A stretch of DNA of 64,000 nucleotides from UBA3064 sp023258775 (lineage in GTDB: Bacteria; Pseudomonadota; Gammaproteobacteria; Burkholderiales; Burkholderiaceae_E). Positions 44,098 through 52,849 of this stretch are shown here, one piece after another (the stretch's first letter is position 1; each line of letters starts with the position of its first letter). The stretch spans positions 89,496-153,495 of the forward strand of contig JBIKXS010000004.1 in the NCBI GenBank assembly GCA_044355655.1, written 5' to 3'. A program made the position numbers and the translations under genes. The notes under the pieces are model-generated. The model was not told the origin of the DNA. It did not search any database and worked only from the letters and a program-made list of their open reading frames with translations.

Positions 44098-44868
44098 TTA
44101 AGCCGCCACTGCAATAACGACAGCATTAGGCTCAATCGCGGCAGTGGCCGACTGGCGCAGTTTTAGGCTTGTTTGATGATCCGTGAAACCAACTAATGCA
44201 AGTCCGGTATCGAGCTGTAACGATATTTCGGGCCCTGAGCCGCCCTTGCCACGTCGGAGAACTTTGCCCTTCAGCAAATTCACTCCTTGCATCGCTACAA
44301 TCGTTGGCGCTATGGTGACCGCAGTCGCTTTACACATGGCTATCACCTTTTGTCCTGGACTGAGATGAAGTAATTCAAGGCTTTCATGGGTAACTCGCGC
44401 AGTCAGTGTTTGTGCTTCAGAGATGGCAAGCAGAATTTGAGCGGCTGCATGCTTTCGGTCGATGTTCTCAACGGTGCAGGGCAATTGATTACGCATGCTG
44501 GTCCGAAAACCTACGCTGGCAAGTCCTGGCAGATTAAGACCTGCCCCCTTCCCTAGTTGCTCGATCGTTGCGAGCGCTTGTTCGCGCGACCTATTCAGCG
44601 CATCGGCCACTTCCAATACCCGAGCGCCTTCCGCTGTGAGTCTCGCACCTCCCCCACCTGAACCGCCTACAACTTTTTCGACAAGTGAAACACCCGCAAG
44701 ATTGCTGAGGGTTTCGATTGCCTGCCAGGCAGCCTTGTAACTTACTGAATTGATGCGAGCAGCCTCCGATATGGATCCTGCCAGTCGAATCGCGCGCAAG
44801 ACCTCCAGACGTTTATCGAGCGTCCGCATGCCGAGAACCTCTTCGTAATCGATCATTGCTTGCTTCAT
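44098..44868 (-). CDS. modE: Molybdate-responsive regulator ModE
   Basis: A 256-residue regulator. The N-terminal winged helix-turn-helix (RLEVLRAIRLAGSISEAARINSVSYKAAWQAIE) is ModE-like, with GGSGGGGARLTAEG in the wing. Two Mop/MOP-like molybdate-binding segments follow (RNQLPCTVENI; ATAVTIAPTIV, VNLLKGKVL). It binds DNA when loaded with molybdate and represses modABC. Divergent from modA, with a palindromic operator between. Confidence 0.92.
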   Translation of the reverse strand: MKQAMIDYEEVLGMRTLDKRLEVLRAIRLAGSISEAARINSVSYKAAWQAIETLSNLAGVSLVEKVVGGSGGGGARLTAEGARVLEVADALNRSREQALATIEQLGKGAGLNLPGLASVGFRTSMRNQLPCTVENIDRKHAAAQILLAISEAQTLTARVTHESLELLHLSPGQKVIAMCKATAVTIAPTIVAMQGVNLLKGKVLRRGKGGSGPEISLQLDTGLALVGFTDHQTSLKLRQSATAAIEPNAVVIAVAA

Positions 44869-44902
44869 GCTGCGCCTATCTTCGCACGAAGTTTGTGGTT
44901 TA

Positions 44903-44925
44903 CGCTATTCTAATGATGAATAGCG
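44903..44925 (+). promoter_or_regulatory. Probable ModE operator
   Basis: Perfect inverted repeat CGCTATTC, 7-base spacer TAATGAT, GAATAGCG. It lies 35 bases from the modE start and 97 bases before modA. The shape and sequence resemble the known ModE box (CG-TATAT palindrome halves). Confidence 0.65.
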
Positions 44926-44947
44926 CAGTAGCATCGTTTTTTGAGCA

Positions 44948-45000
44948 GTGCGTACTTCTTCTGAATAGGGCGTACTTCTTCTGAATAGTGCGTACTTTTC
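44948..45000 (+). repeat. 20-bp tandem repeat (2.6 copies) ahead of modA
   Basis: Units GTGCGTACTTCTTCTGAATA start at 44948 and 44968, and a third is cut off at 45000. Each unit end reads GAATAG followed by a G-rich GCG, close to the right half of the ModE operator. Confidence 0.85.
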
Positions 45001-45021
45001 ATGGTTATCGGGAGGGTTTCA

Positions 45022-45804
45022 ATGAGTTGGTTGATTTTGCGGCTGGGTTTCATGAGCCGTAAGCTCAGGATCATTTGGCTTGGCTTGCTAAGCCTAGCTT
45101 CGCTGACACTTCATGCTGCTCCCCTACAAGTAGCGGTTGCCTCGAATTTCATGGGTCCTATGAACGCGGTTGCTTCTGTTTTTGAGCGCGACACCGGCCA
45201 TAAGCTGCAACTCTCCTTTGGAGCAACTGGGCAGTTCTATGCGCAGATTCGAAACGGCGCGCCATTTGCTATCTTGCTAGCAGCCGATAAGGAAACACCC
45301 TTGAAGCTTGCGCGTGAAGGGCTTGCCGTCGAAGCGACAGCGTTTACTTACGCAAAGGGGCGCCTGGTTTTATGGAGTAAGCGACCAAACTTCGTTGATA
45401 ACGATGGCGCAATTCTTAAATCTGAATCATTCACTCGGCTTGCAATCGCCAACCCAAAGCTTGCGCCCTATGGCGCTGCCGCGCTAGAGACACTCACAAA
45501 ATTGGGGCTGCGTGATCGAATCGCACCAAAAATTGTTGAAGCGGCCAACATCGCGCAAAGCTTTCAATTTGTCGCCTCAGAGAATGCAACACTTGGCTTT
45601 GTAGCGATGTCGCAAGTCTATGAACGCGGCAAGCTCAAGGAAGGCTCAGCCTGGCTGGTGCCTACTTCTTTCCATTCCCCGATCAATCAGGACGCTATTT
45701 TGCTGAACCCCGGCAAAGATCAACCTGCGGCGCTCGCATTGCTAAACTTTTTAAAAACAGACAAGGCTAAAACGATGATTAGATCTTTTGGCTACGATCT
45801 TTAA
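45022..45804 (+). CDS. modA: Molybdate-binding protein ModA
   Basis: A 260-residue periplasmic receptor. I choose the ATG at 45022 because GGGAGG lies 7 bases upstream; ATGs at 45001 and 45052 are alternatives. The signal peptide (IIWLGLLSLASLTLHAAP) is clear. PLQVAVASNFMGPMNAVASVFE and GATGQFYAQIRNGAPF are the oxyanion-binding blocks. Supplies Mo to the nearby CO dehydrogenase, by inference. Confidence 0.94.
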   Translation: MSWLILRLGFMSRKLRIIWLGLLSLASLTLHAAPLQVAVASNFMGPMNAVASVFERDTGHKLQLSFGATGQFYAQIRNGAPFAILLAADKETPLKLAREGLAVEATAFTYAKGRLVLWSKRPNFVDNDGAILKSESFTRLAIANPKLAPYGAAALETLTKLGLRDRIAPKIVEAANIAQSFQFVASENATLGFVAMSQVYERGKLKEGSAWLVPTSFHSPINQDAILLNPGKDQPAALALLNFLKTDKAKTMIRSFGYDL

Positions 45805-45821
45805 CAATCAGACAACGCGCT

Positions 45822-46505
45822 GTGAACCAGCTCTCAGATGCCTGGCCTGCAATTGCACTGACGCTTCAGCTTGCAAGCCTCAGTTCTGCATTATTACTGA
45901 TCATCGCAACACCCATCGCCTGGTGGCTATCGCAAACGTCATCAGCCTGGCGTAAACCGATCGCTGCCTTGATTACCCTACCGTTGGTACTTCCGCCGAC
46001 TGTGCTAGGATTTTATATTCTTATAGTTCTTGGACCAAAAGGCTGGATAGGAGAACTCACGCAAAGTCTAGGGCTGGGCGTGCTGTCGTTTTCCTTTACC
46101 GGTTTGCTGATTGGATCTTTGATCTTCTCGCTACCTTTCGCTGTTCAACCAATACAGTACGCATTTGAGGCGATCGGCAAGCGGCCTTTAGAAGTTGCCG
46201 CCACCCTTCGTGCGGGCCCGCTTGATGCCTTTTTCTCTGTTGCACTACCCTTAGCCAAACCGGGTCTGTTAACGGCAACCGTGCTTAGTTTTGCACATAC
46301 CGTGGGCGAATTCGGGGTTGTTCTAATGATTGGCGGCAACATTCCGGGACAAACAAGGGTTGTATCAACACAGATCTATGGTTATGTCGAATCAATGGCC
46401 TATGAAGAGGCTCACTTGCTTTCGGCGGGCATGCTCGTTTTCTCATTTCTGGTGTTGCTTGCGCTTGGCCAGTTGAAAACGCGTCGCGATAAGGTGCTGA
46501 CTTGA
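45822..46505 (+). CDS. modB: Molybdate ABC transporter permease ModB
   Basis: A 227-residue permease with about five helices, GTG start 17 bases after modA. LPLVLPPTVLGFYIL and EVAATLRAGPLDAFFSVALPLAKPG (the EAA loop that meets ModC) are diagnostic. Its stop overlaps the modC TTG start. Confidence 0.94.
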   Translation: MNQLSDAWPAIALTLQLASLSSALLLIIATPIAWWLSQTSSAWRKPIAALITLPLVLPPTVLGFYILIVLGPKGWIGELTQSLGLGVLSFSFTGLLIGSLIFSLPFAVQPIQYAFEAIGKRPLEVAATLRAGPLDAFFSVALPLAKPGLLTATVLSFAHTVGEFGVVLMIGGNIPGQTRVVSTQIYGYVESMAYEEAHLLSAGMLVFSFLVLLALGQLKTRRDKVLT

Positions 46506-47587
46506 CGCACGATAAAAGCCTAAGTATCCAGTTAAGGCTCGAACATCATCAGTTTTCACTTGATCTCGCCCTATGCGTGCCGCTTCAAGGGATCACCGTG
46601 CTATTCGGTCCCTCAGGCTCGGGCAAGACAAGCTTGCTTCGCTGCCTGGCTGGTCTTGAAAAGGCCCAAGGCATGATTAAGCTTGGCGATGAAATATGGC
46701 TTGACAGCAAACGTCAATATTTCAGACCGACATGGCAACGTGAGATTGGCTATGTGTTTCAAGAGGCTAGCCTTTTTGAGCATTTAACTGTTCGCGATAA
46801 TCTTTATTATGGTTTGAAGCGTGTACAAACTAGGCTCGGCGGTGTAAGCCTCGATGAGGCGGTAAGGCTTTTAGGGATCGAACGATTGCTTGGCCGTTCG
46901 GTCCAAAGCCTATCGGGTGGCGAAAGACAGCGGGTTGCAATTGCCCGCGCCTTAGCCACTCAACCCAAGTTGCTTCTCCTCGACGAGCCACTCGCTTCTC
47001 TTGATCTGTCAAGACGCCGCGAGGTTCTACCCTGGCTCGAGCGCCTTCATGACGAATTGAGCATGCCTATCGTCTATGTGACTCACGCTGTCGATGAACT
47101 TGCGCGTCTTGCTGACTACGTTGTCTTGCTCGAGCAGGGGCGAATTCGTGCTTACGGTCCGCTTGCTGAAATGAGCCGCTCACGCGAACTTGCCTTGGCA
47201 ATTGGCGAAGAAGCCGGGATCATCAGCAAGGCGATTGTGATCCTTCGTGATGAAGCTCACCATATGGTTCAGCTGCAATTTGGAGGTGCTAAGCTTTGGG
47301 TGCGCGATCAAGGCCTCGTGGTTGGACAAACAGTACGGATCAGGATTTTGGCCAGGGATATCAGCCTCACGAAAACCGTACAAGAAGATACAACTATACA
47401 AAATCATTTACCAGGTGAAATTGAGTCGGTTGATAGCTTCTTACACCCAGCACAAGCAGTGGTACGTGTGCGATGTAAACAGGAAATACTGCTTGCGCAT
47501 GTGACCCATCGTTCGCTCCAGCGCTTAGCACTTGATGTTGGAGCGCCCGTATGGTGTCAGGTCAAATCAGTCGCTCTTATTGTTTAG
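46502..47587 (+). CDS. modC: Molybdate ABC transporter ATPase ModC
   Basis: A 361-residue ATPase starting at TTG (TTGA overlap with modB). Walker A GPSGSGKTSLLRC, signature LSGGERQRVAIARAL, Walker B LLLLDEPLASLD. The C-terminal ~130 residues form the Mop/TOBE molybdate-sensing domain. Last of the transporter genes. Confidence 0.94.
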   Translation: MTHDKSLSIQLRLEHHQFSLDLALCVPLQGITVLFGPSGSGKTSLLRCLAGLEKAQGMIKLGDEIWLDSKRQYFRPTWQREIGYVFQEASLFEHLTVRDNLYYGLKRVQTRLGGVSLDEAVRLLGIERLLGRSVQSLSGGERQRVAIARALATQPKLLLLDEPLASLDLSRRREVLPWLERLHDELSMPIVYVTHAVDELARLADYVVLLEQGRIRAYGPLAEMSRSRELALAIGEEAGIISKAIVILRDEAHHMVQLQFGGAKLWVRDQGLVVGQTVRIRILARDISLTKTVQEDTTIQNHLPGEIESVDSFLHPAQAVVRVRCKQEILLAHVTHRSLQRLALDVGAPVWCQVKSVALIV

Positions 47588-47606
47588 TCAACTTCGCGAG
47601 GCAGTT

Positions 47607-48122
47607 GTGAACAATCAAGAAATTTATGCAGAAATTATTTCGTTAGATGAAGTCTCACCATCAGTCATCAAGCGAATTGTGCTGATGCACATGGCTTACT
47701 ACGGCAAGTACTTTGGCTTTGGTGAAACCTTTGAGCGATCAATTACAAAGGATTTGCGAAGCTTTGCACAAAGTCTGCCAGAGCAAAAAAGTAAACTTTG
47801 GCTAGTCACAAAAGGCGAACATGTTTTAGGTTCGCTTGCGATTGATGGTGTCTGCCTTGGAGCCGGCCTTGCACAATTGCGATGGTTTATTCTCGACCCC
47901 AGTCTTCAGTCTAAAGGCCTTGGCCATGCGCTCATCTTGAAAGCGATCGACTTTTGTAGACTTCAAAAATTCCGTGAAATTCAGCTGTGGACTTTTAGTG
48001 ATTTGCAAGCAGCCCGCGCACTTTATCTCCGACACGACTTTCGCTGTGTTGAAGAGGCTGCAGGGGCACAGTGGGGTGTCGAAGTTATTGAGCAACGATA
48101 CCTGCTCCAACTTGAATCCTGA
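47607..48122 (+). CDS. GNAT-family acetyltransferase
   Basis: A 171-residue acetyltransferase. I use the GTG at 47607 with GAGGC 5 bases upstream, 19 bases past modC; the earlier frame overlaps modC. The acetyl-CoA loop is seen in LRWFILDPSLQSKGLGHALILKAI, and ARALYLRHDFRCVEE is the usual final motif. Similar C-terminal domains occur in MarR-GNAT fusions. Substrate unknown. Confidence 0.82.
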   Translation: MNNQEIYAEIISLDEVSPSVIKRIVLMHMAYYGKYFGFGETFERSITKDLRSFAQSLPEQKSKLWLVTKGEHVLGSLAIDGVCLGAGLAQLRWFILDPSLQSKGLGHALILKAIDFCRLQKFREIQLWTFSDLQAARALYLRHDFRCVEEAAGAQWGVEVIEQRYLLQLES

Positions 48123-48152
48123 TCTAACCCGGCTTGAAGCAGGAGAAGTCTT

Positions 48153-48929
48153 TTGGACAATCATTTGAAACTTTACATTGGCAATAAGAACTATTCATCA
48201 TGGTCGATGCGGCCTTGGGTGCTGATGAAGCAAATGGACATTGGCTTCGATGAGCATCTGGTGCGCTTTGACGGTTTCACGCCCGAATCAAGCTTCAAGA
48301 AAGCCATGGCAGAGCTCTGTCCCACTGGCAGGGTGCCGGTGCTGGTCGATAGCGGGTTGGTGATTTGGGATAGCTTAGCGATCGTTGAGTATCTTGCAGA
48401 GCGCTTTCCCGATCGGCATTTGTGGCCTCAGCAGCCTGATGCACGCGCACTGGCAAGAAGCCTATGTGCCGAAATGCACAGCGGTTTCACCGCACTGCGT
48501 GCCGCATGCCCGATGAATATTGAAGCGAGCCTGCCAGACATCGGAGCGCTCATGTTGCGAGATCGCCCTTCGGTGCGCGATGACTTGGCCAGAATCGACC
48601 ACATGTGGTCCTCATCGCTAGCCCGCTTTGGTGGACCGATGCTTTTTGGCCGCTACACCATCGCTGATGCTTTTTTTGCCCCTGTTGTCATGCGTATCAA
48701 GACCTATCACTTACCCTTGAGCGAGCTTGCACGTGACTATGTTCAAGCCTGCCTTGGCACAAGCGGCGTTGAAGCCTGGGTAGACGAAGCTATAGCGGAA
48801 AACGACTTTCGCGACTTTGAAGAACCGTACAGACTTAAGCCAAGCAGCGAAATTAAGCCAAGCAGCGAAATTAAGCCAAGCAGCGAAATTAAGCCAAGCA
48901 GCGAAATTAAGCCAAGCAGCGAAAATTAA
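48153..48929 (+). CDS. Glutathione S-transferase family protein with repeat tail
   Basis: A 258-residue GST. The thioredoxin-like domain starts KLYIGNKNYSSWSMRPWVLM; GRVPVLVDSGLVIWDSLAIVEYLAE is the glutathione-binding part and the all-helical C-terminal domain follows. The TTG start at 48153 has AGGAGA 6 bases ahead. The last 29 residues are KPSSEI repeated five times (the last KPSSEN), encoded by an 18-bp tandem repeat. An extra A in unit 5 creates the stop. GSTs normally end before this tail. Confidence 0.85.
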   Translation: MDNHLKLYIGNKNYSSWSMRPWVLMKQMDIGFDEHLVRFDGFTPESSFKKAMAELCPTGRVPVLVDSGLVIWDSLAIVEYLAERFPDRHLWPQQPDARALARSLCAEMHSGFTALRAACPMNIEASLPDIGALMLRDRPSVRDDLARIDHMWSSSLARFGGPMLFGRYTIADAFFAPVVMRIKTYHLPLSELARDYVQACLGTSGVEAWVDEAIAENDFRDFEEPYRLKPSSEIKPSSEIKPSSEIKPSSEIKPSSEN

Positions 48930-48946
48930 GCCAAGCCGCACAAATT
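48837..48946 (+). repeat. 18-bp tandem repeat, five copies plus one degenerate
   Basis: Unit AAGCCAAGCAGCGAAATT at 48837, 48855, 48873 and 48891 is perfect. Unit 5 (48909) has one added A, and unit 6 (48928-48946) is degenerate. It encodes the KPSSEI tail of the GST and reaches to 11 bases before the conserved leader of small-protein gene B. Confidence 0.92.
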
Positions 48947-48957
48947 AAATCAACCCC

Positions 48958-49009
48958 CTAAACTTTTTCGGGCTAACTTCCGCCGACTTTTGCGTCCGTA
49001 AGCCTTGCT
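48958..49009 (+). promoter_or_regulatory. Conserved 52-base leader, copy B
   Basis: Matches copy A at 27746-27797 base for base except the single base after CTAAAC, the three bases 48993-48995 and the last 4 before ATG. The outer pairing GGCTAAC/GTAAGCC is kept and the inner stem is GAC/GTC with a wider loop. It ends 4 bases before the ATG in both copies. Confidence 0.6.
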
Positions 49010-49210
49010 ATGGACGATTTCACAGATGCTTTGATACTCGCACTTCACGCCGGGGCTGACGACCCTGACCGAAGTGCCATGGGGTCGCGCATGAAAGCAC
49101 TGGTTGCAGAGCTTACCGATAAGGGATGTTCCAAGACCAAACAAGCCGCTGTCACGAGGGAACTAGCCAAAGTTCGCGAAGCCTATCGCTTAAGGCTGCT
49201 TTCGAACTAG
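49010..49210 (+). CDS. 66-residue small protein with conserved leader (copy B)
   Basis: Paralogue of 27798-27998, same length: MDDFTDALILALHAGADDPD, RSAMGSRMKALVAEL, then a variable Lys/Thr stretch with one Cys, and REAYRLRLL. Many codons differ only in the third base, so the protein is selected. No known family. It follows the GST gene and is followed 86 bases later by a Bug receptor, so its context differs from copy A; only the leader and an upstream tandem repeat are common to both. Confidence 0.75.
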   Translation: MDDFTDALILALHAGADDPDRSAMGSRMKALVAELTDKGCSKTKQAAVTRELAKVREAYRLRLLSN

Positions 49211-49295
49211 TCTCCTATCGCGCCTATGAAAGCTAGCGATTGCCAAAGAGCGCGTCGCTAAGGCAGACTAGCGCAAACAAACTTAGGAGACTACG

Positions 49296-50288
49296 TTGAT
49301 CAACATACGCAGACGGCTAATTCGATTTGCAAGTACCCTGCTTGCAGGGCTTTCCCTGGGCTATGCCCATTTGCCTGCCCAGGCGGCCTGGCCCTCAGAT
49401 CAACCAATCAACCTCATCATTGCCTATGCACCTGGAGGCGGAACTGACATCGTCGCGCGTAGCCTTGTTCCGTTTATTGAAAAACATCTTGGAGACGGTG
49501 CGAAGATAAATATTTTGAATCGGCCGGGCGCTGGTGGTGGCATCGGTTTTGCGGCAATTGCCAATGCAGCGCCCGACGGTTACACCATCGGTTTCATAAA
49601 CACCCCGCCAGTCATCACCATTCCGATTGAGCGCAACGCAGCCTGGACGCTTTCAAGTTTTGACTATCTTGGCAACATCGTTGACGATCCCGGAACATTT
49701 TGTGTTCACCAGGAAAGCCCGATACGAAGCCTTGTTGAATTACAAAATTTTGCAAAAAATAATCCAAAAAAAGTCACGGTCGGGTCAACCGGTGTCGGTT
49801 CAGACGATCATCTGGCTATGCTGATGTTTGAGCGCACTGCAGGCGTTTCCCTGACACATGTTCCATTCAAGGGAAGTTCTGAAACGCGGACAGCGATTAC
49901 AGGCAAACACATTACGGTTGCGGCGATCAACGTAGGAGAGGCTTTACAGTATCTCAAGAGTGGTTCGCCGCTGCGCTGTCTTGGGCAGATGACCGCTCAG
50001 CGCATGAGCATGGCACCCGATTGGCCAACATTCAGGGAGCAAGGATTTGCCTTTGAGATGGCCTCGCTTCGTGGCATGGCAGCGCCCAAGGGCTTGCCTT
50101 CAACCATCCGAGAGCGCCTCACACGCGCAATTGAACGCGCTGCAAATGATCCTGCCTTCAAAGAGGCCGCTGAGCGTGCATTCGCTCCGGTTCGGTTCTT
50201 AGCGCCTAGTGCTTACGAAGCAGAGATTCGTGCAGGAGACACGGTTTTTAGACAACTATGGAAAGAAATGCCTTGGACCGATCGCTAA
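49296..50288 (+). CDS. Bug/TctC-family periplasmic solute-binding protein
   Basis: A 330-residue receptor with a signal peptide ending LPAQAA. The TTG start has TTAGGAGA 5 bases upstream. IIAYAPGGGTDIVAR, NRPGAGGGIGF, AAPDGYTIGF and HVPFKGSSE are Bug motifs. Its end overlaps pdxA2, so it likely feeds that pathway. Confidence 0.92.
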   Translation: MINIRRRLIRFASTLLAGLSLGYAHLPAQAAWPSDQPINLIIAYAPGGGTDIVARSLVPFIEKHLGDGAKINILNRPGAGGGIGFAAIANAAPDGYTIGFINTPPVITIPIERNAAWTLSSFDYLGNIVDDPGTFCVHQESPIRSLVELQNFAKNNPKKVTVGSTGVGSDDHLAMLMFERTAGVSLTHVPFKGSSETRTAITGKHITVAAINVGEALQYLKSGSPLRCLGQMTAQRMSMAPDWPTFREQGFAFEMASLRGMAAPKGLPSTIRERLTRAIERAANDPAFKEAAERAFAPVRFLAPSAYEAEIRAGDTVFRQLWKEMPWTDR

Positions 50289-51247
50289 GCGTCTTGCCAA
50301 AAAAAACTGGAAAGCCTCGGATCGCGCTCTTTTGCGGCGATCCTGCCGGGATCGGTCCAGAGCTGGTGCAGCGTCTTCTTGATGAACCATCACGCTACGA
50401 GCACGTACACATTGAGCTCATCGGGCAGAAGTCGGCACTACGAGAAACGGCCAGGGTAAGTTTACATGCCTGGAATGGCTGGCACTCAGCGCCCTTTGAA
50501 CCCGGACTTGCCGCGGTTGATAACGGTCGCTATATGCTTGCGGGCCTTCGTGAGGGGCTTGAGCTTGCGCATAGCGGGCGAGTCGATGCATTATGTTTTG
50601 CGCCCTTAAATAAGAGCGCTTTGCGTGCAGGCGGCATGCACCAAGAAGATGAATTGCGATGGTTCGCAGATTTCCTTAATTTTGAGGGTGCTTGCGGTGA
50701 ACTCAACGTCCTTGAGAACCTATGGACCGCGCGCGTGACCTCGCATGTGGCTCTGCGCGATGTCAGCTCATTGTTAACGAAGCAGAAAGTAGCCACCGCG
50801 ATCGCGATGATTTTCGAATCACTCAGACGTGCTGGTCTTCAAAGTCCGCGAATCGCTGTCTGCGGACTAAATCCTCATAACGGTGATCATGGCAATTATG
50901 GTGATGAAGAAGCGGCCATCATCGAACCCGGTATCGCACTTGCCCGGGTAAATGGCTATGCCGCCGAGGGTCCCTTTCCAGCAGACACAGCCTTTGTTCG
51001 AGCCATTCGCAAACCCGATGGCTTTGATGGTGTCGTCACGATGTATCACGACCAAGGTCAAATTGCGATGAAGTTACTCGGCTTTGAGCGAGGGGTTACT
51101 GTCCATGGGGGCTTGCCGTTTCCAATCACGACGCCCGCTCACGGAACCGCCTACGATATCGTAGGCCAGGGAAAGGCTAATCCGCAGGCATTTTTCAATG
51201 CCTTTGATCTGGCTTGCAAAATGGCTTTATTCGATAAAACGATATAG
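50258..51247 (+). CDS. PdxA2-type 4-phosphate dehydrogenase
   Basis: A 329-residue NAD-dependent decarboxylating dehydrogenase of the PdxA family. FCGDPAGIGPELVQ opens it; metal histidines lie in VTSHVALRDV, LNPHNGDHGNYG and in HGTAYDIVGQG, and MYHDQGQIAMK is conserved. Context with a Bug receptor and an amidohydrolase points to the PdxA2 branch, which acts on D-threonate or D-erythronate phosphates or aromatic-acid intermediates, not vitamin B6. The ATG overlaps the Bug gene by 31 bases; a TTG at 50273 has a better ribosome site. Confidence 0.82.
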   Translation: MERNALDRSLSVLPKKTGKPRIALFCGDPAGIGPELVQRLLDEPSRYEHVHIELIGQKSALRETARVSLHAWNGWHSAPFEPGLAAVDNGRYMLAGLREGLELAHSGRVDALCFAPLNKSALRAGGMHQEDELRWFADFLNFEGACGELNVLENLWTARVTSHVALRDVSSLLTKQKVATAIAMIFESLRRAGLQSPRIAVCGLNPHNGDHGNYGDEEAAIIEPGIALARVNGYAAEGPFPADTAFVRAIRKPDGFDGVVTMYHDQGQIAMKLLGFERGVTVHGGLPFPITTPAHGTAYDIVGQGKANPQAFFNAFDLACKMALFDKTI

Positions 51248-52121
51248 CATTATTCACGAATATATCCCGGCGCTCTGACTCATTTAAATGCGTCAGCATG
51301 TTGCTGATGCCAAGCAACTGGGCCCTATAAGCCACACGCAGGCTTGCAACAGGGAAATTGCTTGCAAACATACAGCGCTCAGGACCAAAGATCTCAACTG
51401 CCTCCTGTACGATGCGTCGGTTTGACTCGATTGTCCAGGCTTGGTGCATCAGTCCTAGCTCACTGATCTTGCAAAAGACCTTGGGCAGCCGTGCCAAAGC
51501 CCTCATTCCCTTGCGCCACTGATCTAAACCTGCCTCACTTCGATCCCAAGGCAGACCGGTATGGTTTAGCACCACTCTAAGTTCTGGAACTTTCTCAACG
51601 ATCATTGCTGCTTCTTCTAGATGCCAGAATGGAACCCGCAAATCCCAAGACCAATCTCTTGCTGCAAGCAATCGCATACCGGCGAGCCAGTTCGGGTCTG
51701 TGAGCGAACCAGCACCCTGAGGTCGCGATGCATGAGGGTCTTGCGCAGTAAGAGGCTTGGAGCGTAAACCCCTAAGCAACGGAAACTGCGCCTGCGCAGC
51801 TAGTTGTTCATCAAGTCTGGGATCGTGTAGCCAGGCATGCGCCACCACTGCTTGAGGCATACCGCAAGACGCATGCTGCTCATGTAACCAACGCGTTTCG
51901 TCTAGCGCCCTTGAACGGATGCACTCAGCCTCGACATGAACGGTAGCGAGTACATCGACACCAAAGGCGTCAGTTCGATAATCTTCTGGAAGATAATTGC
52001 GGCGCAATGCGGTGTAATCGCCAAGCAAAAAAGGCTTGGGGTCACCGATAAGCCAGTCATGCCAGCCCAAGGCCAAATCCCAGAGGTGATGATGCGAATC
52101 GACTACTTCGAGTTTTTCCAT
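51195..52121 (-). CDS. Amidohydrolase-2 family lactonase/hydrolase
   Basis: A 308-residue TIM-barrel metal hydrolase. VVDSHHHLWDLALG gives the HxH metal pair, VLNHTGLPW a further His and FASNFPVASL the final Asp-equivalent region (Asn here instead of the usual Asp-containing GSDxP). It resembles L-fucono- and 2-pyrone-4,6-dicarboxylate lactonases. It converges with pdxA2, with 53 bases of coding overlap. Confidence 0.8.
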   Translation of the reverse strand: MEKLEVVDSHHHLWDLALGWHDWLIGDPKPFLLGDYTALRRNYLPEDYRTDAFGVDVLATVHVEAECIRSRALDETRWLHEQHASCGMPQAVVAHAWLHDPRLDEQLAAQAQFPLLRGLRSKPLTAQDPHASRPQGAGSLTDPNWLAGMRLLAARDWSWDLRVPFWHLEEAAMIVEKVPELRVVLNHTGLPWDRSEAGLDQWRKGMRALARLPKVFCKISELGLMHQAWTIESNRRIVQEAVEIFGPERCMFASNFPVASLRVAYRAQLLGISNMLTHLNESERRDIFVNNAISFYRIKPFCKPDQRH

Positions 52122-52313
52122 GGCTTATATGTTCTTGATCATTGAAAAAAAGCTTGGGTCAGAGGCCTGGCGCTGATGGGAGGAGTACGTTTGCGATATT
52201 TTAGTTAGAACTATGACAGCTTGCACAACGACTGGGTTTCGAGCTACTTTGCCAGATTGATGGACTGAATAGCAAGGTCGCCCAAAGTAATCATTAATCA
52301 AAAGGAATTCGTA

Positions 52314-52745
52314 ATGAGTATGCAGCATGATCAAAACATTGAACCGTTAAGTGCCATGGCAGAGCGGCTTAAGCCACTATTTCCTGGATTGCTTGGTATT
52401 GAGTGGACAAAGCTTGAACCCGACCATGTTCAGGCTAAGCTACTCGTTCGTATGGAGCTTTGCACCGCGGGCAATAGCTTGCACGGTGGGGCTTTTATGG
52501 CTTTGGCAGACACCGTCGGCGCAGTTGCAACCTTTATTCAACTACCTAAAGGCGCACGAACTACAACGATTGAATCAAAGACGAACTTTTTGCGAGGCGC
52601 GCCAATTGGCAGTTATGTTCATGCTGATACACGTCCCCTGCACCGCGGGCGTACCACGCACGTCTGGGAGACACGTATTACTGATGAGGCGGGAAAGCTT
52701 TGTGCGCTGGTGATACAAACTCAAATGCTGCTTCATGAGGCCTAG
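52314..52745 (+). CDS. PaaI-family thioesterase
   Basis: A 143-residue hotdog-fold enzyme. HGGAFMALADTVGAVAT holds the catalytic Asp and the central helix, and TTIESKTNFLRGAPIGSY the following strand. Likely hydrolyses acyl- or aryl-CoA in catabolism. An AAAGGA is 11 bases before the ATG. Confidence 0.88.
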   Translation: MSMQHDQNIEPLSAMAERLKPLFPGLLGIEWTKLEPDHVQAKLLVRMELCTAGNSLHGGAFMALADTVGAVATFIQLPKGARTTTIESKTNFLRGAPIGSYVHADTRPLHRGRTTHVWETRITDEAGKLCALVIQTQMLLHEA

Positions 52746-52849
52746 CGCCAACATACGCGTTCTGAACGTTGGCGCCAGTCCTCATTCCATTCGCAAAAAA
52801 CTCCCCCGAGCGCTGGCACAAGTGAGATTGGCTTTAATGCAGGCGTTGA

